Below are positions 25,007 through 33,734 of a DNA stretch of 64,000 bases, one piece after another. Numbering within the stretch: the stretch's first letter is position 1; the number at the start of each line of letters is the position of its first letter. Origin of the DNA: Anaerolineales bacterium (GTDB lineage Bacteria > Chloroflexota > Anaerolineae > Anaerolineales > UBA4823); assembly GCA_016935755.1 (NCBI GenBank), contig JAFGQI010000049.1:1-64000 (forward strand), given 5' to 3'. Under the pieces are notes generated by a model. It was given only the letters and a program-made list of their open reading frames with translations, had not been told where the DNA came from and made no database searches. The position numbers were made by a program, and so were the translations under genes.

Positions 25007-26158
25007 ATGGATAGAAATGAAGCAGGTTATGTCGAGAAGGGCGCCTTGAGCGCATGGATTCAGCGCCTGGTCAGGCTGTTGGGTTGGCTGTTAGCTTCTG
25101 CCGCCCTGGCTTTTTTGGCCTGGCTTGACCTGCAGGGTGCCGCGCCTGCACCCTGGAGCCCTGGCCGGCTGTTATTCCAGGCCAGCCTGCAAATCCTGCT
25201 GGTGATCACCCTGGAGCGATGTCTGGTGCAAACTGCCCTGGAGCGAAACTGGCGTTACCGCCTGGCTTTTCTGATCAGTGCCAGTCTCCCGCTGCTGTAT
25301 CGGTTTGTCCAGGGGCTGCCCTGGGCGGATTTCACCAGCCTTCTGTGGTGGTCATGGCAAGCGCTCCAGATTCTGTTTTCCGTTTTATTCGCCTTCATCG
25401 GCGGCGTGCTGTCCACTGCGCTGGATGACGGGTTGTGGGAAAACAACTCCCCTCCAGCGGAGAGCACCCGCATTGATGTCTACCAGCGGCACCAGGAAGT
25501 AATTGGCAGCCCAGATCATCCGCCCCCATTCCTCAAGCGCCTTTTTGATTTGGCTCTGGCGTTATCTGGTCTGATCCTGTCTGCGCCAGTCTGGCTGTTG
25601 AGCTGTCTGGTGATCTGGCTGGAGGACCCCGGCCCACTGCTGTTTGTCAAAAATTCTGTCGGCCTGGGCGGGATCACCTTCTTCCAATTCAAGCTGCGCA
25701 CCATGGTGCGCGGCGCGGAGGAGAGCACTGGCCCGGTGCTTTCGCAGGAAAATGACCAGCGGGTGCTGATGTTTGGCCGCCTGCTGCGCAAAACCGCCCT
25801 GGACGAGCTGCCTCAGCTGATCAACATCCTGCGCGGCGAAATGAGCTTCGTCGGTCCGCGCCCTCAGCGCACGGTGCTGGTGCAGGGCTATCTGCAGCAG
25901 ATGCCTGAGTATGCTCAGCGTCACCGCGTGCTGCCCGGCCTTTCGGGATTGGCTCAAGTAGCTGGAGATTACTATCTCACCCCGCGCCAGAAGCTGCGTT
26001 TTGACCGCCTGTATATCCGCCATGCCAGCCTGGGGTTCGACCTCAAGCTGCTCTGGCTGGCTTTCCTGATCACCTTCTGGTATCGCTGGCAGAAAGGTTG
26101 GGATGGACGCCTGCCGCGCCATCTGCTCCGGCTGGGCAGCCCGGTCTCACACCATTAG
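25007..26158 (+). CDS. Polyprenyl-phosphate glycosyl-1-phosphate transferase (initiating sugar transferase)
   Basis: A 383-residue protein. About four membrane helices occupy residues 20-140 (LLASAALAFLAWL, LLFQASLQILLVITL, LFSVLFAFIGGVLSTAL). After a loop comes the bacterial sugar transferase domain: RLFDLALALSGLILSAPVWL membrane hairpin, FFQFKLRTMVRGAEE, RLLRKTALDELPQLINILRG, EMSFVGPRPQR and PGLSGLAQVAG. It loads the first sugar phosphate onto undecaprenyl phosphate to begin glycan synthesis. Its convergent neighbour is the flippase, so the two probably serve one polysaccharide. Confidence 0.9.
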   Translation: MDRNEAGYVEKGALSAWIQRLVRLLGWLLASAALAFLAWLDLQGAAPAPWSPGRLLFQASLQILLVITLERCLVQTALERNWRYRLAFLISASLPLLYRFVQGLPWADFTSLLWWSWQALQILFSVLFAFIGGVLSTALDDGLWENNSPPAESTRIDVYQRHQEVIGSPDHPPPFLKRLFDLALALSGLILSAPVWLLSCLVIWLEDPGPLLFVKNSVGLGGITFFQFKLRTMVRGAEESTGPVLSQENDQRVLMFGRLLRKTALDELPQLINILRGEMSFVGPRPQRTVLVQGYLQQMPEYAQRHRVLPGLSGLAQVAGDYYLTPRQKLRFDRLYIRHASLGFDLKLLWLAFLITFWYRWQKGWDGRLPRHLLRLGSPVSHH

Positions 26159-26164
26159 AAACCT

Positions 26165-26179
26165 GCCTCCTCAGGAGGC
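26165..26179. terminator. Short hairpin between convergent genes
   Basis: GCCTCCT and AGGAGGC form a compact palindrome in the 21-base gap between the sugar transferase and flippase stops. The loop is minimal and there is no T-run. Confidence 0.3.
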
Positions 26180-27523
26180 TTACTGCAGGCTGCGCTTCAA
26201 CCTGAACCAGGCGCCCCACAGCGCGACCGCCACAATCAGCGAGTTCAGTATCTGCCCTCCCAGGGTTCCATAAATCCCCCAGCGCTGGATCATCCAGATG
26301 CCCACCGAAAACATCGCCAGGATGGCAACCAGGTTAGCCACAAAGATCGGCCGGCTGAAGCGGGCCGCTTTGAGCATGGTCTGCAGCGGCGAGTAGGCGA
26401 ACAGCAGGGCATAGAAGAGGGCCATCAGCGCCATCCCCTGGCTGTAGGTGGTGTACTCATCCCCATATAGGAAGCTCAGCAGCGGGCCAGGGAAGAGCAG
26501 GGCCAACAGCAGGATGGCCATGATCGGCAGGCCCGCCACCAGATAGGCCAGCCGCAGGGTGCGCTCCAGGGCAGCCAGCCCCTTTTGTTGGAAGGAACGC
26601 GCCGTGCGCGGGGTGAGGAAAGTGTCCGCGGCGCGCAGCAGCAGGTGGATCGGCGCGACCACGTTTTGCAGCGCCCGGTAGACCCCAGCGGTGGCAAAGC
26701 TGACCAGCCCGGCCGTCAGCACCGGGTAGAACTCCACCGCCAGCCAGTTAGCGACCATGCCTCCCAGCACCCAGCGGCCAAAATCCCAGTTGCGCTTCCA
26801 GGTCTCGCCGATCTTACCCAATTGCCGGGTCCAGTAGCGGCGCGTCTGCCACAGGCCGGGCAGCAGGGCAACCAGCGAGCCGAGCGAGATAGCCTGCACC
26901 CCGGCCGCGCCCGTCAGCTGGCCCTGCTCCACCCACCAGACCATCAGCAGCAGGCGCACCAGGTTGGCCAGGGCGGTGTTGGCGGCGGCCTGGAAGACCT
27001 TGCCGCGGGTGTACAGCAGGCGGCGGATATATTCCTGCAGCTGCCACCACAGGAAGGCCGACCAGAGCGAAAACAGCAGCGGCCCGGCGGTATCGTTGCC
27101 CAGGCGGGTCAGGATGGAGCCAGCCACGGCTACAACTGCCGCCGAACAAACCGCCAGCAGGATTTGCAGCAGGCTGGTGTGGGTGGCATAGGCCCGGAAC
27201 TCATCCTCATCCATGCCTGCCCCGAAAGTGTTCATCGGCTGGATGGTCAGGCCTTCCTGGATGGTGCGCACCAGGCGCAGGGTGGTGAAGCCCACCCCAT
27301 ACACCCCCAGTTCTGTCAGCGAGGCGTTGCGCGCCAGGATCAGCGTCGCCAGAAAATTGGACAGGCTGATCAGCGCCTGATCCACCGTCGCCAGGTAGCC
27401 CTGCTGCGCCCCCTGTCCCACCAGCAGGTTAAACAGGGAGAGCAGCGGCTTGGGCAGCCGCAGCTGGATCAGCACATGGCGGGTTTTTTGGACGAGGGCT
27501 GGCTCCCTCTCAAGATGGGACAT
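26180..27523 (-). CDS. Oligosaccharide flippase family membrane protein (Wzx/MATE-like)
   Basis: A polytopic protein of about 447 residues with 12-14 helices and the general look of polysaccharide exporters: DQALISLSNFLATLILARNA near the N-terminus, paired helices throughout, and a C-terminal GGQILNSLIVAVALWGAWF. It would flip lipid-linked oligosaccharide across the membrane. A longer frame uses TTG at 27547; I choose ATG 27523 because translation from TTG has no ribosome-binding site. The role is inferred from fold and from the neighbouring initiating transferase; function as another MOP-superfamily exporter is possible. Confidence 0.78.
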   Translation of the reverse strand: MSHLEREPALVQKTRHVLIQLRLPKPLLSLFNLLVGQGAQQGYLATVDQALISLSNFLATLILARNASLTELGVYGVGFTTLRLVRTIQEGLTIQPMNTFGAGMDEDEFRAYATHTSLLQILLAVCSAAVVAVAGSILTRLGNDTAGPLLFSLWSAFLWWQLQEYIRRLLYTRGKVFQAAANTALANLVRLLLMVWWVEQGQLTGAAGVQAISLGSLVALLPGLWQTRRYWTRQLGKIGETWKRNWDFGRWVLGGMVANWLAVEFYPVLTAGLVSFATAGVYRALQNVVAPIHLLLRAADTFLTPRTARSFQQKGLAALERTLRLAYLVAGLPIMAILLLALLFPGPLLSFLYGDEYTTYSQGMALMALFYALLFAYSPLQTMLKAARFSRPIFVANLVAILAMFSVGIWMIQRWGIYGTLGGQILNSLIVAVALWGAWFRLKRSLQ

Positions 27524-27586
27524 ATGGACTGTTCTGTTTCTCGACAAAGCGATTTATAATGGATGACAATTCTATCAGATTTGTGG

Positions 27587-27612
27587 TGTAACAAAACGCC
27601 GGTTTGAGCGTT
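27587..27612 (+). promoter_or_regulatory. Putative ECF-sigma promoter (TGTAAC-N17-GTT) of the sigma gene
   Basis: TGTAAC (27587-27592) and GTT (27610-27612) with a 17-base spacer, 17 bases before the sigma start. The -35-like hexamer recurs at 28989 and 29025 ahead of the pilin operon. The AAC core is typical of ECF -35 elements. This is inference from pattern and position. Confidence 0.4.
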
Positions 27613-27628
27613 TATCAGGATAGGTGCG

Positions 27629-28198
27629 ATGCCAGATTGGCAGGACGCTGAGGTAGCCCTGTGGCTGCAAAAAGCGAAGAATGGCGATGTGGAAGCTTAC
27701 GGCCTTCTGTACGAGGCCTACGCTCCACAGGTGTTTCGCTACCTGTATGCCCATCTGGATGATCGTCTGGACGCAGAAGACCTGACCGGAGAGGTTTTCT
27801 TGCGCGCCTGGCAGGCTCTACCGGGTTACCGCCCGCAAGGTGTGCCGTTTGCAGGGTTTTTGTTCCGGGTGGCGCGCAATGCCCTTTACGATCACTACCG
27901 CAGCTCCCGGCGCAGGCGTCCTGATCTTGAACTGATGGAGGAGCACCGGGATGAGAGCAACCCCGATCCAGCCCAGGAGCTGGCGGCGAACTGGCAGCAG
28001 GGAGAAGTGCAGAAAATGTTGAAGCGGCTGTCCCAGGATTACCGCACAGTCTTGAGCCTGCGCTTTCTGGCCGGGTTGACTCCAGAAGAAACCGCTCAGG
28101 CGATGGAGCGCTCTGCAGGAGCGGTGCGGGTGCTGCAGCACCGCGCCCTGACCGCCTTGAGGAAACTGCTGGCGGAAGATGAGAAGGAAGATAAATGA
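27629..28198 (+). CDS. ECF-type RNA polymerase sigma factor
   Basis: A 189-residue sigma-70 family protein. Region 2 is YGLLYEAYAPQVFRYLYAHL followed by DDRLDAEDLTGEVFLRAWQA and a helix ending in FRVARNALYDHYR. Region 4 is RLSQDYRTVLSLRFLAGLTP then EETAQAMERSAGAVRVLQHR. There is no region 1 or 3, as in ECF factors. It directs transcription of a small regulon, often for envelope or stress functions. Its stop overlaps the next gene's start (ATGA), so the two are co-translated, and a DUF5667 protein downstream is a common partner in actinobacterial and chloroflexal genomes. Confidence 0.92.
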   Translation: MPDWQDAEVALWLQKAKNGDVEAYGLLYEAYAPQVFRYLYAHLDDRLDAEDLTGEVFLRAWQALPGYRPQGVPFAGFLFRVARNALYDHYRSSRRRRPDLELMEEHRDESNPDPAQELAANWQQGEVQKMLKRLSQDYRTVLSLRFLAGLTPEETAQAMERSAGAVRVLQHRALTALRKLLAEDEKEDK

Positions 28199-28965
28199 GC
28201 CGTCGTAATCGAGAGCAAATCTTACAGGCCAGCCTGGAACTGCTTGCCAGCCCACATCAGGATCTGGAAGAGGTGCTGAACTGTTTCCCAGAGCAGGCCG
28301 AGTGGCTGCGCCCGCAGTTAGAGGCAGCCGCCTGGCTGCAGCAGCGCCGCCCGACCCTGGAGCCGCGCCCGGCCTGGGCAGCGGCTGCGCGCGGCCGGGC
28401 GTTGATCGGGCTGGGGCCGCACAAATTCGCCTGGCGTGCGTTCACCCGGCGGCTGGTTTATGGGGCGCTGGCGCTCTTTATGGCGTTTTACCTCTTATTG
28501 AGCGGCAGCCGCCTGGCGCATGCCTCCCAGGCCTGGCTGCCCGGGGATGGACTCTATCCCTTCAAGATGGCGCTGGAACGCGCCGAGCTGCTCATCAGCC
28601 TGGATGCAGCCGGGGACGCCCGCCTGCATGTCGAGTTCGCCCGCCTGCGCCTGATGGAGATGCAGGCGCTCACCTTCGAGGCGCGCTATGAGCAGCTGAG
28701 CCCAACCGTCAATGCTTTCGAGCAGCACATCCGCCAGGCCGCCGGGATGATCAACCGGCTGGGCGAACGGGACCCGCGCCAGGCGCGCCAGCTGGCGCTC
28801 GACCTGCAGCAAACCCTGACCACCGAGACGGACTTCATGTTCTTCCTGGCCGAGCTTTCGCCCCAGCCAGTCTGGCAGGAGTTCCAGCGGGTGGAAATGA
28901 TCTCCCGCCAGAGCCTCTCCACCCTGCAGGAATATCTCCCCCAGGGCCAGCCCAACGGTTCCTGA
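28195..28965 (+). CDS. DUF5667 membrane protein, likely partner (anti-sigma-type) of the ECF factor
   Basis: A 256-residue protein. The first ~80 residues are cytoplasmic, with a zinc-free anti-sigma-like helical start (RREQ-type basic N-terminus, LEEVLNCFPEQAEWLRPQLE). One membrane helix follows near residues 86-104 (LVYGALALFMAFYLLLSGS). Outside is the DUF5667 domain, beginning AWLPGDGLYPFKMALERAEL and continuing with long helices. The ATGA overlap with the sigma gene and the inside-membrane-outside layout suggest an anti-sigma or signal-transmitting role (inference); the external helical domain would sense the stimulus. Confidence 0.75.
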   Translation: MSRRNREQILQASLELLASPHQDLEEVLNCFPEQAEWLRPQLEAAAWLQQRRPTLEPRPAWAAAARGRALIGLGPHKFAWRAFTRRLVYGALALFMAFYLLLSGSRLAHASQAWLPGDGLYPFKMALERAELLISLDAAGDARLHVEFARLRLMEMQALTFEARYEQLSPTVNAFEQHIRQAAGMINRLGERDPRQARQLALDLQQTLTTETDFMFFLAELSPQPVWQEFQRVEMISRQSLSTLQEYLPQGQPNGS

Positions 28966-28988
28966 TGCTTTTATCTATTTCGTTGCGC

Positions 28989-29013
28989 TGTAACCTTACA
29001 GCTTTGTTATGTC
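28989..29013 (+). promoter_or_regulatory. Putative ECF-sigma promoter 1 of the pilin operon
   Basis: TGTAAC (28989-28994), 16-base spacer, GTC (29011-29013). It lies in the 178-base gap between the DUF5667 and TadE-like genes. The same hexamer also forms half of the small inverted repeat GCTGTAA-CC-TTACAGC. Confidence 0.4.
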
Positions 29014-29024
29014 ACCGCCCGGAA

Positions 29025-29050
29025 TGTAACATAACCCACCCCCCGGCGTT
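29025..29050 (+). promoter_or_regulatory. Putative ECF-sigma promoter 2 of the pilin operon
   Basis: TGTAAC (29025-29030), 17-base spacer, GTT (29048-29050): the same spacing and core as the element ahead of the sigma gene. Confidence 0.4.
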
Positions 29051-29143
29051 CTCAATTTTGAAAGGACTCGCAGCCGGGTGCGCTGTTCATGGTATGCTTG
29101 TTATCATTCGGCGGATTTTATGCATGTACAGGGAGTAGGAGCG

Positions 29144-31294
29144 ATGAGAAACTCTCGGCGCAGGTTTACTCAGCAAGAAAAAGGCCAGGGCATGGTGGAA
29201 TTTGCCCTGATTTTGCCGTTGTTATTATTGGTCGTCTTTGGTGTGATCGAACTGGGGCGTTTATTCGTCATCTACACCTCCGTGACCACAGCCAGCCGTG
29301 AGGCGGCGCGCTATGCCTCTGCGGCGGGCACCCCGCCGGGAGGCGGTACCAATTATTTTATTGACTGCGCTGGCATCCAGAACACCGCCCAGCGCGTGAT
29401 GGTGCTGGCGCCAGTGCAGACCACCGATATCCGCTACGACCACGGCCCAAACTGCGGCTGGGATGATGTGGCAGATGCTTTCGCGGATTTGCCTGCCTGC
29501 GGCACACTGCTGCCCTCCGACCTGCACCTGGGCGACCGGGTCAATGTGCGCGTCACCGCCCAGTATGAGCCTTTACTGGGGCTGGTCAACCTGCCTTCCT
29601 TTGCCATCACTGCCGAGGCCAGCCGCACGATTGTTAAAGACATCGCCGTATCGCGCGCCTATGCCACCCGCCCAGCCTGCACTGCTCCGACCCCCGTTCC
29701 TGGAAGTGGGGAGGGCTGGCCCCCGCCTCCGCCGCCACCCCCTCCACCACCACCTCCTCCAGAAACCAGCGACTGGACCATCGTGATTAACAACCCCTCC
29801 AGCGGCTATTCTATCGAGCAGGGCATCACGATCAACTTCATCGGCACAGCCACCGATGACAAAGGCAATGATGTCAGCGATGAAATTTCCTGGACCTCCA
29901 GCCTGGACGAGGCCATCGGCAGCGGGGCGACCTTCTCTAAGTCCGATCTGAGCGTGGGAACGCATGTCATCACCGCCTCGGTCGTAGATAAGAAAGGCAT
30001 GACGGCTTCAGCGACCATTACCATTATTATCACGCCGCTGACGCCTCCTACGGTGCTGATCTTTGAGCCGGTCAACGGGCAGAAGTTTGGTCAGGAAACC
30101 ACCATCACCTTCCGCGGGGAAGCCACCGATATCAAGGATCTGGACCTCAGCGCCAGCCTGGTGTGGGAATGGAACGGCGCGCCGATCGGCAGCGGGCCGA
30201 TCGGTACGAAGCTGGCCACCTTCTTTGGCCCGGGCACGCATACCATCACCGCCAGCGCAACCGATTCGGATGGCCTGATCACCACCGCCAGCGTGACCTT
30301 TGAGGTGCTGAACCAGACTACCCCGGTGGTGGTGATCCACCAGCCGGATGCGCTCAACCGCCATGTGGCCCTGGGCAGTCCGGTGTCCTTCCTGGGTTCA
30401 GCCACGGACGCTGAAGAGGGCGACCTGAGCGCTGATCTGATCTGGACTTCCAGCCTGAACGGGCAGATCGGTACCGGAGCTGCTTTTGTAAAATCCGACC
30501 TCAGCGCCGGGGTGCATGTGATCAACGCCAGCGTCACCGACCAGGGCGGCGCCGGGCTAACCGCCAGCGACACCATCACTCTGACCGTCAACGCCCCGCC
30601 GGTGGTGACCATCCTGCGCCCGGCAGACAGCATGAACTTTGAAATCTACAGCCCGATCACCTTCGAGGGGGCGGTCACCGATGAAGACTTTGATCTGGTC
30701 AACAGCCTGCGCTGGACTTCCAGCCTGGATGGTTTCCTCTATGAGGGGGGCACCTTCAGTGTCGATTCTCTCAGTGTGGGTAGCCATGTTGTTACTGCCA
30801 CGGTGACCGACTCGGGCGGTCTGACCGGCAGCGCGGTGGTTCACCTGAATGTGGTTTTCCCAGAGTGCTATATCGATATTAACAGCGTGGAAATTATTGA
30901 TAAAAGCCCTAAGCTGATTTGGCACCCGATCAATCAGCGCACCGACGCGGATTACCAGCTGCTGTTTGTCCGGCTTCCCAGCTATGACAAGCTGCTCGAT
31001 CTGGTGTCGGTGACCTTTGGCGGACGTTTGATCTGGTCTGGTACGGATGACTACGGCGATGGCTTTTCAGTGGGTGAGCCGACTTATTCGCCAGAATGGC
31101 CCTGGCGGGTGGGCATTACCATCCCGGATGACCTGATCTTCCACCATGATCCTGGCGGCGACTATACTCAGGATATGGTCTTCCAATTCTCGGCGAATAT
31201 TGGGGCCAATGATTTTGACGGCTACCTGCGGGCGATCTTCCAGAATATGCTCACTGGCTATCTTTGCCCGCCCTATGAGATTGCGCTGCCCTAG
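29144..31294 (+). CDS. TadE-like pseudopilin with a long C-terminal array of Ig-like repeats
   Basis: A 716-residue protein starting at ATG 29144 (GGAGTAGGAG upstream; a frame from 29078 is less likely). Residues 8-45 are a TadE-type pseudopilin segment, GQGMVEFALILPLLLLVVFG with the Glu at the expected position. A soluble region follows, then a run of 14 prolines near residue 190. Four Ig/PKD-like repeats of about 91 residues start near 210, 301, 392 and 484; each ends in a motif like VGTHVITASVVDKKGM. A C-terminal domain fills 575-716. Ordinary TadE proteins are 150-200 residues, so this is a large fusion, probably a surface-exposed adhesin at the tip or side of a Tad pilus (inference). Confidence 0.8.
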   Translation: MRNSRRRFTQQEKGQGMVEFALILPLLLLVVFGVIELGRLFVIYTSVTTASREAARYASAAGTPPGGGTNYFIDCAGIQNTAQRVMVLAPVQTTDIRYDHGPNCGWDDVADAFADLPACGTLLPSDLHLGDRVNVRVTAQYEPLLGLVNLPSFAITAEASRTIVKDIAVSRAYATRPACTAPTPVPGSGEGWPPPPPPPPPPPPPPETSDWTIVINNPSSGYSIEQGITINFIGTATDDKGNDVSDEISWTSSLDEAIGSGATFSKSDLSVGTHVITASVVDKKGMTASATITIIITPLTPPTVLIFEPVNGQKFGQETTITFRGEATDIKDLDLSASLVWEWNGAPIGSGPIGTKLATFFGPGTHTITASATDSDGLITTASVTFEVLNQTTPVVVIHQPDALNRHVALGSPVSFLGSATDAEEGDLSADLIWTSSLNGQIGTGAAFVKSDLSAGVHVINASVTDQGGAGLTASDTITLTVNAPPVVTILRPADSMNFEIYSPITFEGAVTDEDFDLVNSLRWTSSLDGFLYEGGTFSVDSLSVGSHVVTATVTDSGGLTGSAVVHLNVVFPECYIDINSVEIIDKSPKLIWHPINQRTDADYQLLFVRLPSYDKLLDLVSVTFGGRLIWSGTDDYGDGFSVGEPTYSPEWPWRVGITIPDDLIFHHDPGGDYTQDMVFQFSANIGANDFDGYLRAIFQNMLTGYLCPPYEIALP

Positions 31295-31306
31295 CAGGAG
31301 GTGTTG

Positions 31307-33712
31307 GTGAAGGTTCTGCGACAATTCTTCTGGCGTCTCACTTCTGCTGTGCTGCTGCTGGCGCTCTGTCTGCCTGGCTCCGGGTTGAACCCGGCTGAGG
31401 CGTCTGGCCTGGCGGACCCGGACTGCCCGGGCGGTCAATGCCGTCCCGACGGAAAGCCCTTGAACGACTTTATTGCCGAGCCGGTTGCGCCCTCTCCCAC
31501 CGGCGGCCCGGATGTCTACGGCTACACCTGGGAGCAGGTCACGCCCTCCTGGAAGGACGCCACCAGCGGCACAACCCTGTTTGCCAGCGGCGCGGATGAT
31601 GAGACGCTTGGCCCATATAATATCGGCTTCACTTTTCCATACTATGAACTCTCTCCCACCCAGTTCTGGGTCGGCTCCAATGGCTTGCTGGGGTTTAATG
31701 ACAGCATCGAGGAATTTACGCATGGCGTCACCAACCTGCCGATCATCTTCGATGTCGCCCCAACAGCCTTCCTGGCGCCTTTTTGGGATGATCTGAGCGT
31801 GGGCGGCGGCTATAACAGCGGGCGGGTCTATTACAAAACCGGCTGGGATGGCCTGGGCCAATACCTGGTGATTGAGTGGCACCAGGTGACCCGCCTGGGT
31901 TCGTTGGACACTTTAACTTTTGAGGTGGTGCTGTATCAAAACGGAACGATCCTGTTCCAGTACCAGACGCTCAACGGCGTGCTGGACAGCGCCACCATCG
32001 GCATCGAGGACGGCGACGACAGTGACGGGCTGCTCTATCTATACAACGAAGCCGGCCTGACCACCACCTACGCGCTGCGCTTCAACCGCCCCGGCGATAC
32101 CCCGCGCGCCAAGGCCTTCCCCCTGGCCCACAGCGGTTTCACCGTCCATGGAGAAAAGAACTTCACCATCAACCTGCGCAACACCGGCGAAAGTGGGGCG
32201 GATGTCTACAACCTGGCGCCAACTTTCAGCGATACGGATTGGGAAATTGATTTCTATGCCAACGGCGTCCTGTTGAAGGATACCGATGCGGATGACAGGA
32301 TCGAGACGCCCTCCCTGCCTCAGGGCAGCACCCTGCCCGTTCTGGCGGTGGTGCGAGCGCCCGCCTCGCCCAGCGGTGGGGATGAAGTCGAGATTGACCT
32401 GGAGGTCAGCTCCACCCTGAACGGCAGCCAATCCACCCTGGTGCAGCTAACTGTGGCGGTGCCGGTGCCTTTTGCGCTGAACTACTTCGGCGGACTGCTG
32501 GATGTGAACGTTGAATTGTATGCGCCTGACGCCCAGGTGGATGCCGCCCTGGACGCTGGCTTCACTGGTAACTCCTTCGTCTTCAATAATATCTCTGACG
32601 GGCGCTTCCTGTGCATGTGGGAGAAAAATGAACTCGGAAGTCCCCCCCCTGACTACGTTCCTATACATACTAATCTGCAGTACAACCTGCTGGATACGGT
32701 GGGCGGAGTGGTCTTCGCCACTAACCGTCTGCTGACCGATAACAGCGTTTGGAGTGAGGAAACCAAGGATTTCGAACCAGTGCTGGCCTCTTCCGAAGAT
32801 GGGCGCGTCGGCGTGGCCTGGCTGCGCCAAATCCGCCGCGCCAGCGATGGGCGTAATAACTACAACGTGTTCTTCCAGGTGCTGGAATCCGATGGCGACC
32901 CGCTTTTCGCTGACCCGATTAATCTCACCAACAACGCCCTTTACACCAGCGGCAGCGATGCAGATAACCTGGCCTTTCTCGACCCGACCATCACCGCCAC
33001 CGGTGGGAGCAACTTCCTCATCGGCTGGATCGAGCGGCACACGCTGCCCACGAAGACCACCACCGATCTGGGCTACGCCGTCTACGCCTCCAGCGGGACG
33101 CTGGTCAAGGCTAAGGATTACCTGATGGCCTTCAACCAGGGCGACAACCTGAATTACAGCGAAATCGATCTGACCAGCCTGGATGGGGTCAAGGTGATGG
33201 CGACCTTTTGGACGGATAACGAAGTCACCCAGGATGAGATCGCCTACCTGCTGCTCAATAACGACGGTACCAAGCAGTTCACCACACCCAGCCATCTGTT
33301 CTATGGACGAGCCGAGAGCATCGATGTGGTGCAGCTCAGCAATGGCCGGGTGGCTCTGGCCTGGACCAATTTGGATACAGGCAACGGGGTGATCAACGTC
33401 GCCGTTCTGGCGGCTGACCTGACCCCGCCCGGCAGCCCGGTGGAGCTGCTCAGCCCCGGGGGGCGGGAGGGTGAAGCGGCCTCGATCTCGCGGGACGAAA
33501 ATGGCCATGCCATCATTATCTGGATGGACAACCGCTGGAACCAGCATCTCTATTACGCCCTGATCAACCCTGCTGGGATTGTCACCCATGCGATGATCTT
33601 CAAATCGTCGGGCGGGGCGACCTCCTCGATCAAGATCAGCGCCGGCGTGGGGCTGGCCTCCAGCGCGGCGATCACCCAGATTTTTTTACCCAAAATTCGC
33701 AAGAGATCCTAG
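31307..33712 (+). CDS. Large secreted protein with NIDO-like N-terminal and beta-propeller-like C-terminal regions
   Basis: An exported protein of about 801 residues with a signal peptide (VKVLRQFFWRLTSAVLLLAL, cleaved near AEAS). Residues about 60-260 resemble the NIDO-type beta domain: FTFPYYELSPTQFWVGSNGL, APFWDDLSVGG and TFEVVLYQNGTILFQYQT. A NEW3-like segment follows (FTVHGEKNFTINLRNTGESG). The last 350 residues have repeated strands with DGR/NG turns (SSEDGRVGVAWLRQIRRAS, LSNGRVALAWTN, DENGHAIIIWMDNRW) as in a beta-propeller. The three possible starts are GTG 31301, TTG 31304 and GTG 31307; AGGAGG at 31296-31301 favours 31307. It lies 12 bases after the TadE-like gene, so it is probably co-expressed and displayed with it. 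Confidence 0.72.
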   Translation: MKVLRQFFWRLTSAVLLLALCLPGSGLNPAEASGLADPDCPGGQCRPDGKPLNDFIAEPVAPSPTGGPDVYGYTWEQVTPSWKDATSGTTLFASGADDETLGPYNIGFTFPYYELSPTQFWVGSNGLLGFNDSIEEFTHGVTNLPIIFDVAPTAFLAPFWDDLSVGGGYNSGRVYYKTGWDGLGQYLVIEWHQVTRLGSLDTLTFEVVLYQNGTILFQYQTLNGVLDSATIGIEDGDDSDGLLYLYNEAGLTTTYALRFNRPGDTPRAKAFPLAHSGFTVHGEKNFTINLRNTGESGADVYNLAPTFSDTDWEIDFYANGVLLKDTDADDRIETPSLPQGSTLPVLAVVRAPASPSGGDEVEIDLEVSSTLNGSQSTLVQLTVAVPVPFALNYFGGLLDVNVELYAPDAQVDAALDAGFTGNSFVFNNISDGRFLCMWEKNELGSPPPDYVPIHTNLQYNLLDTVGGVVFATNRLLTDNSVWSEETKDFEPVLASSEDGRVGVAWLRQIRRASDGRNNYNVFFQVLESDGDPLFADPINLTNNALYTSGSDADNLAFLDPTITATGGSNFLIGWIERHTLPTKTTTDLGYAVYASSGTLVKAKDYLMAFNQGDNLNYSEIDLTSLDGVKVMATFWTDNEVTQDEIAYLLLNNDGTKQFTTPSHLFYGRAESIDVVQLSNGRVALAWTNLDTGNGVINVAVLAADLTPPGSPVELLSPGGREGEAASISRDENGHAIIIWMDNRWNQHLYYALINPAGIVTHAMIFKSSGGATSSIKISAGVGLASSAAITQIFLPKIRKRS

Positions 33713-33734
33713 CCTGTCAGCCAGGAGGTGAGGT

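Noticed and set aside
29707-29760. Short CCN tandem repeat, checked as CRISPR or tandem element
   Set aside because: It is a 14-proline codon run in the TadE-Ig protein, with no spacers.
32447-33589. 380-codon minus-strand open frame
   Set aside because: Antisense to the secreted propeller-like protein, whose frame has a signal peptide and repeats.
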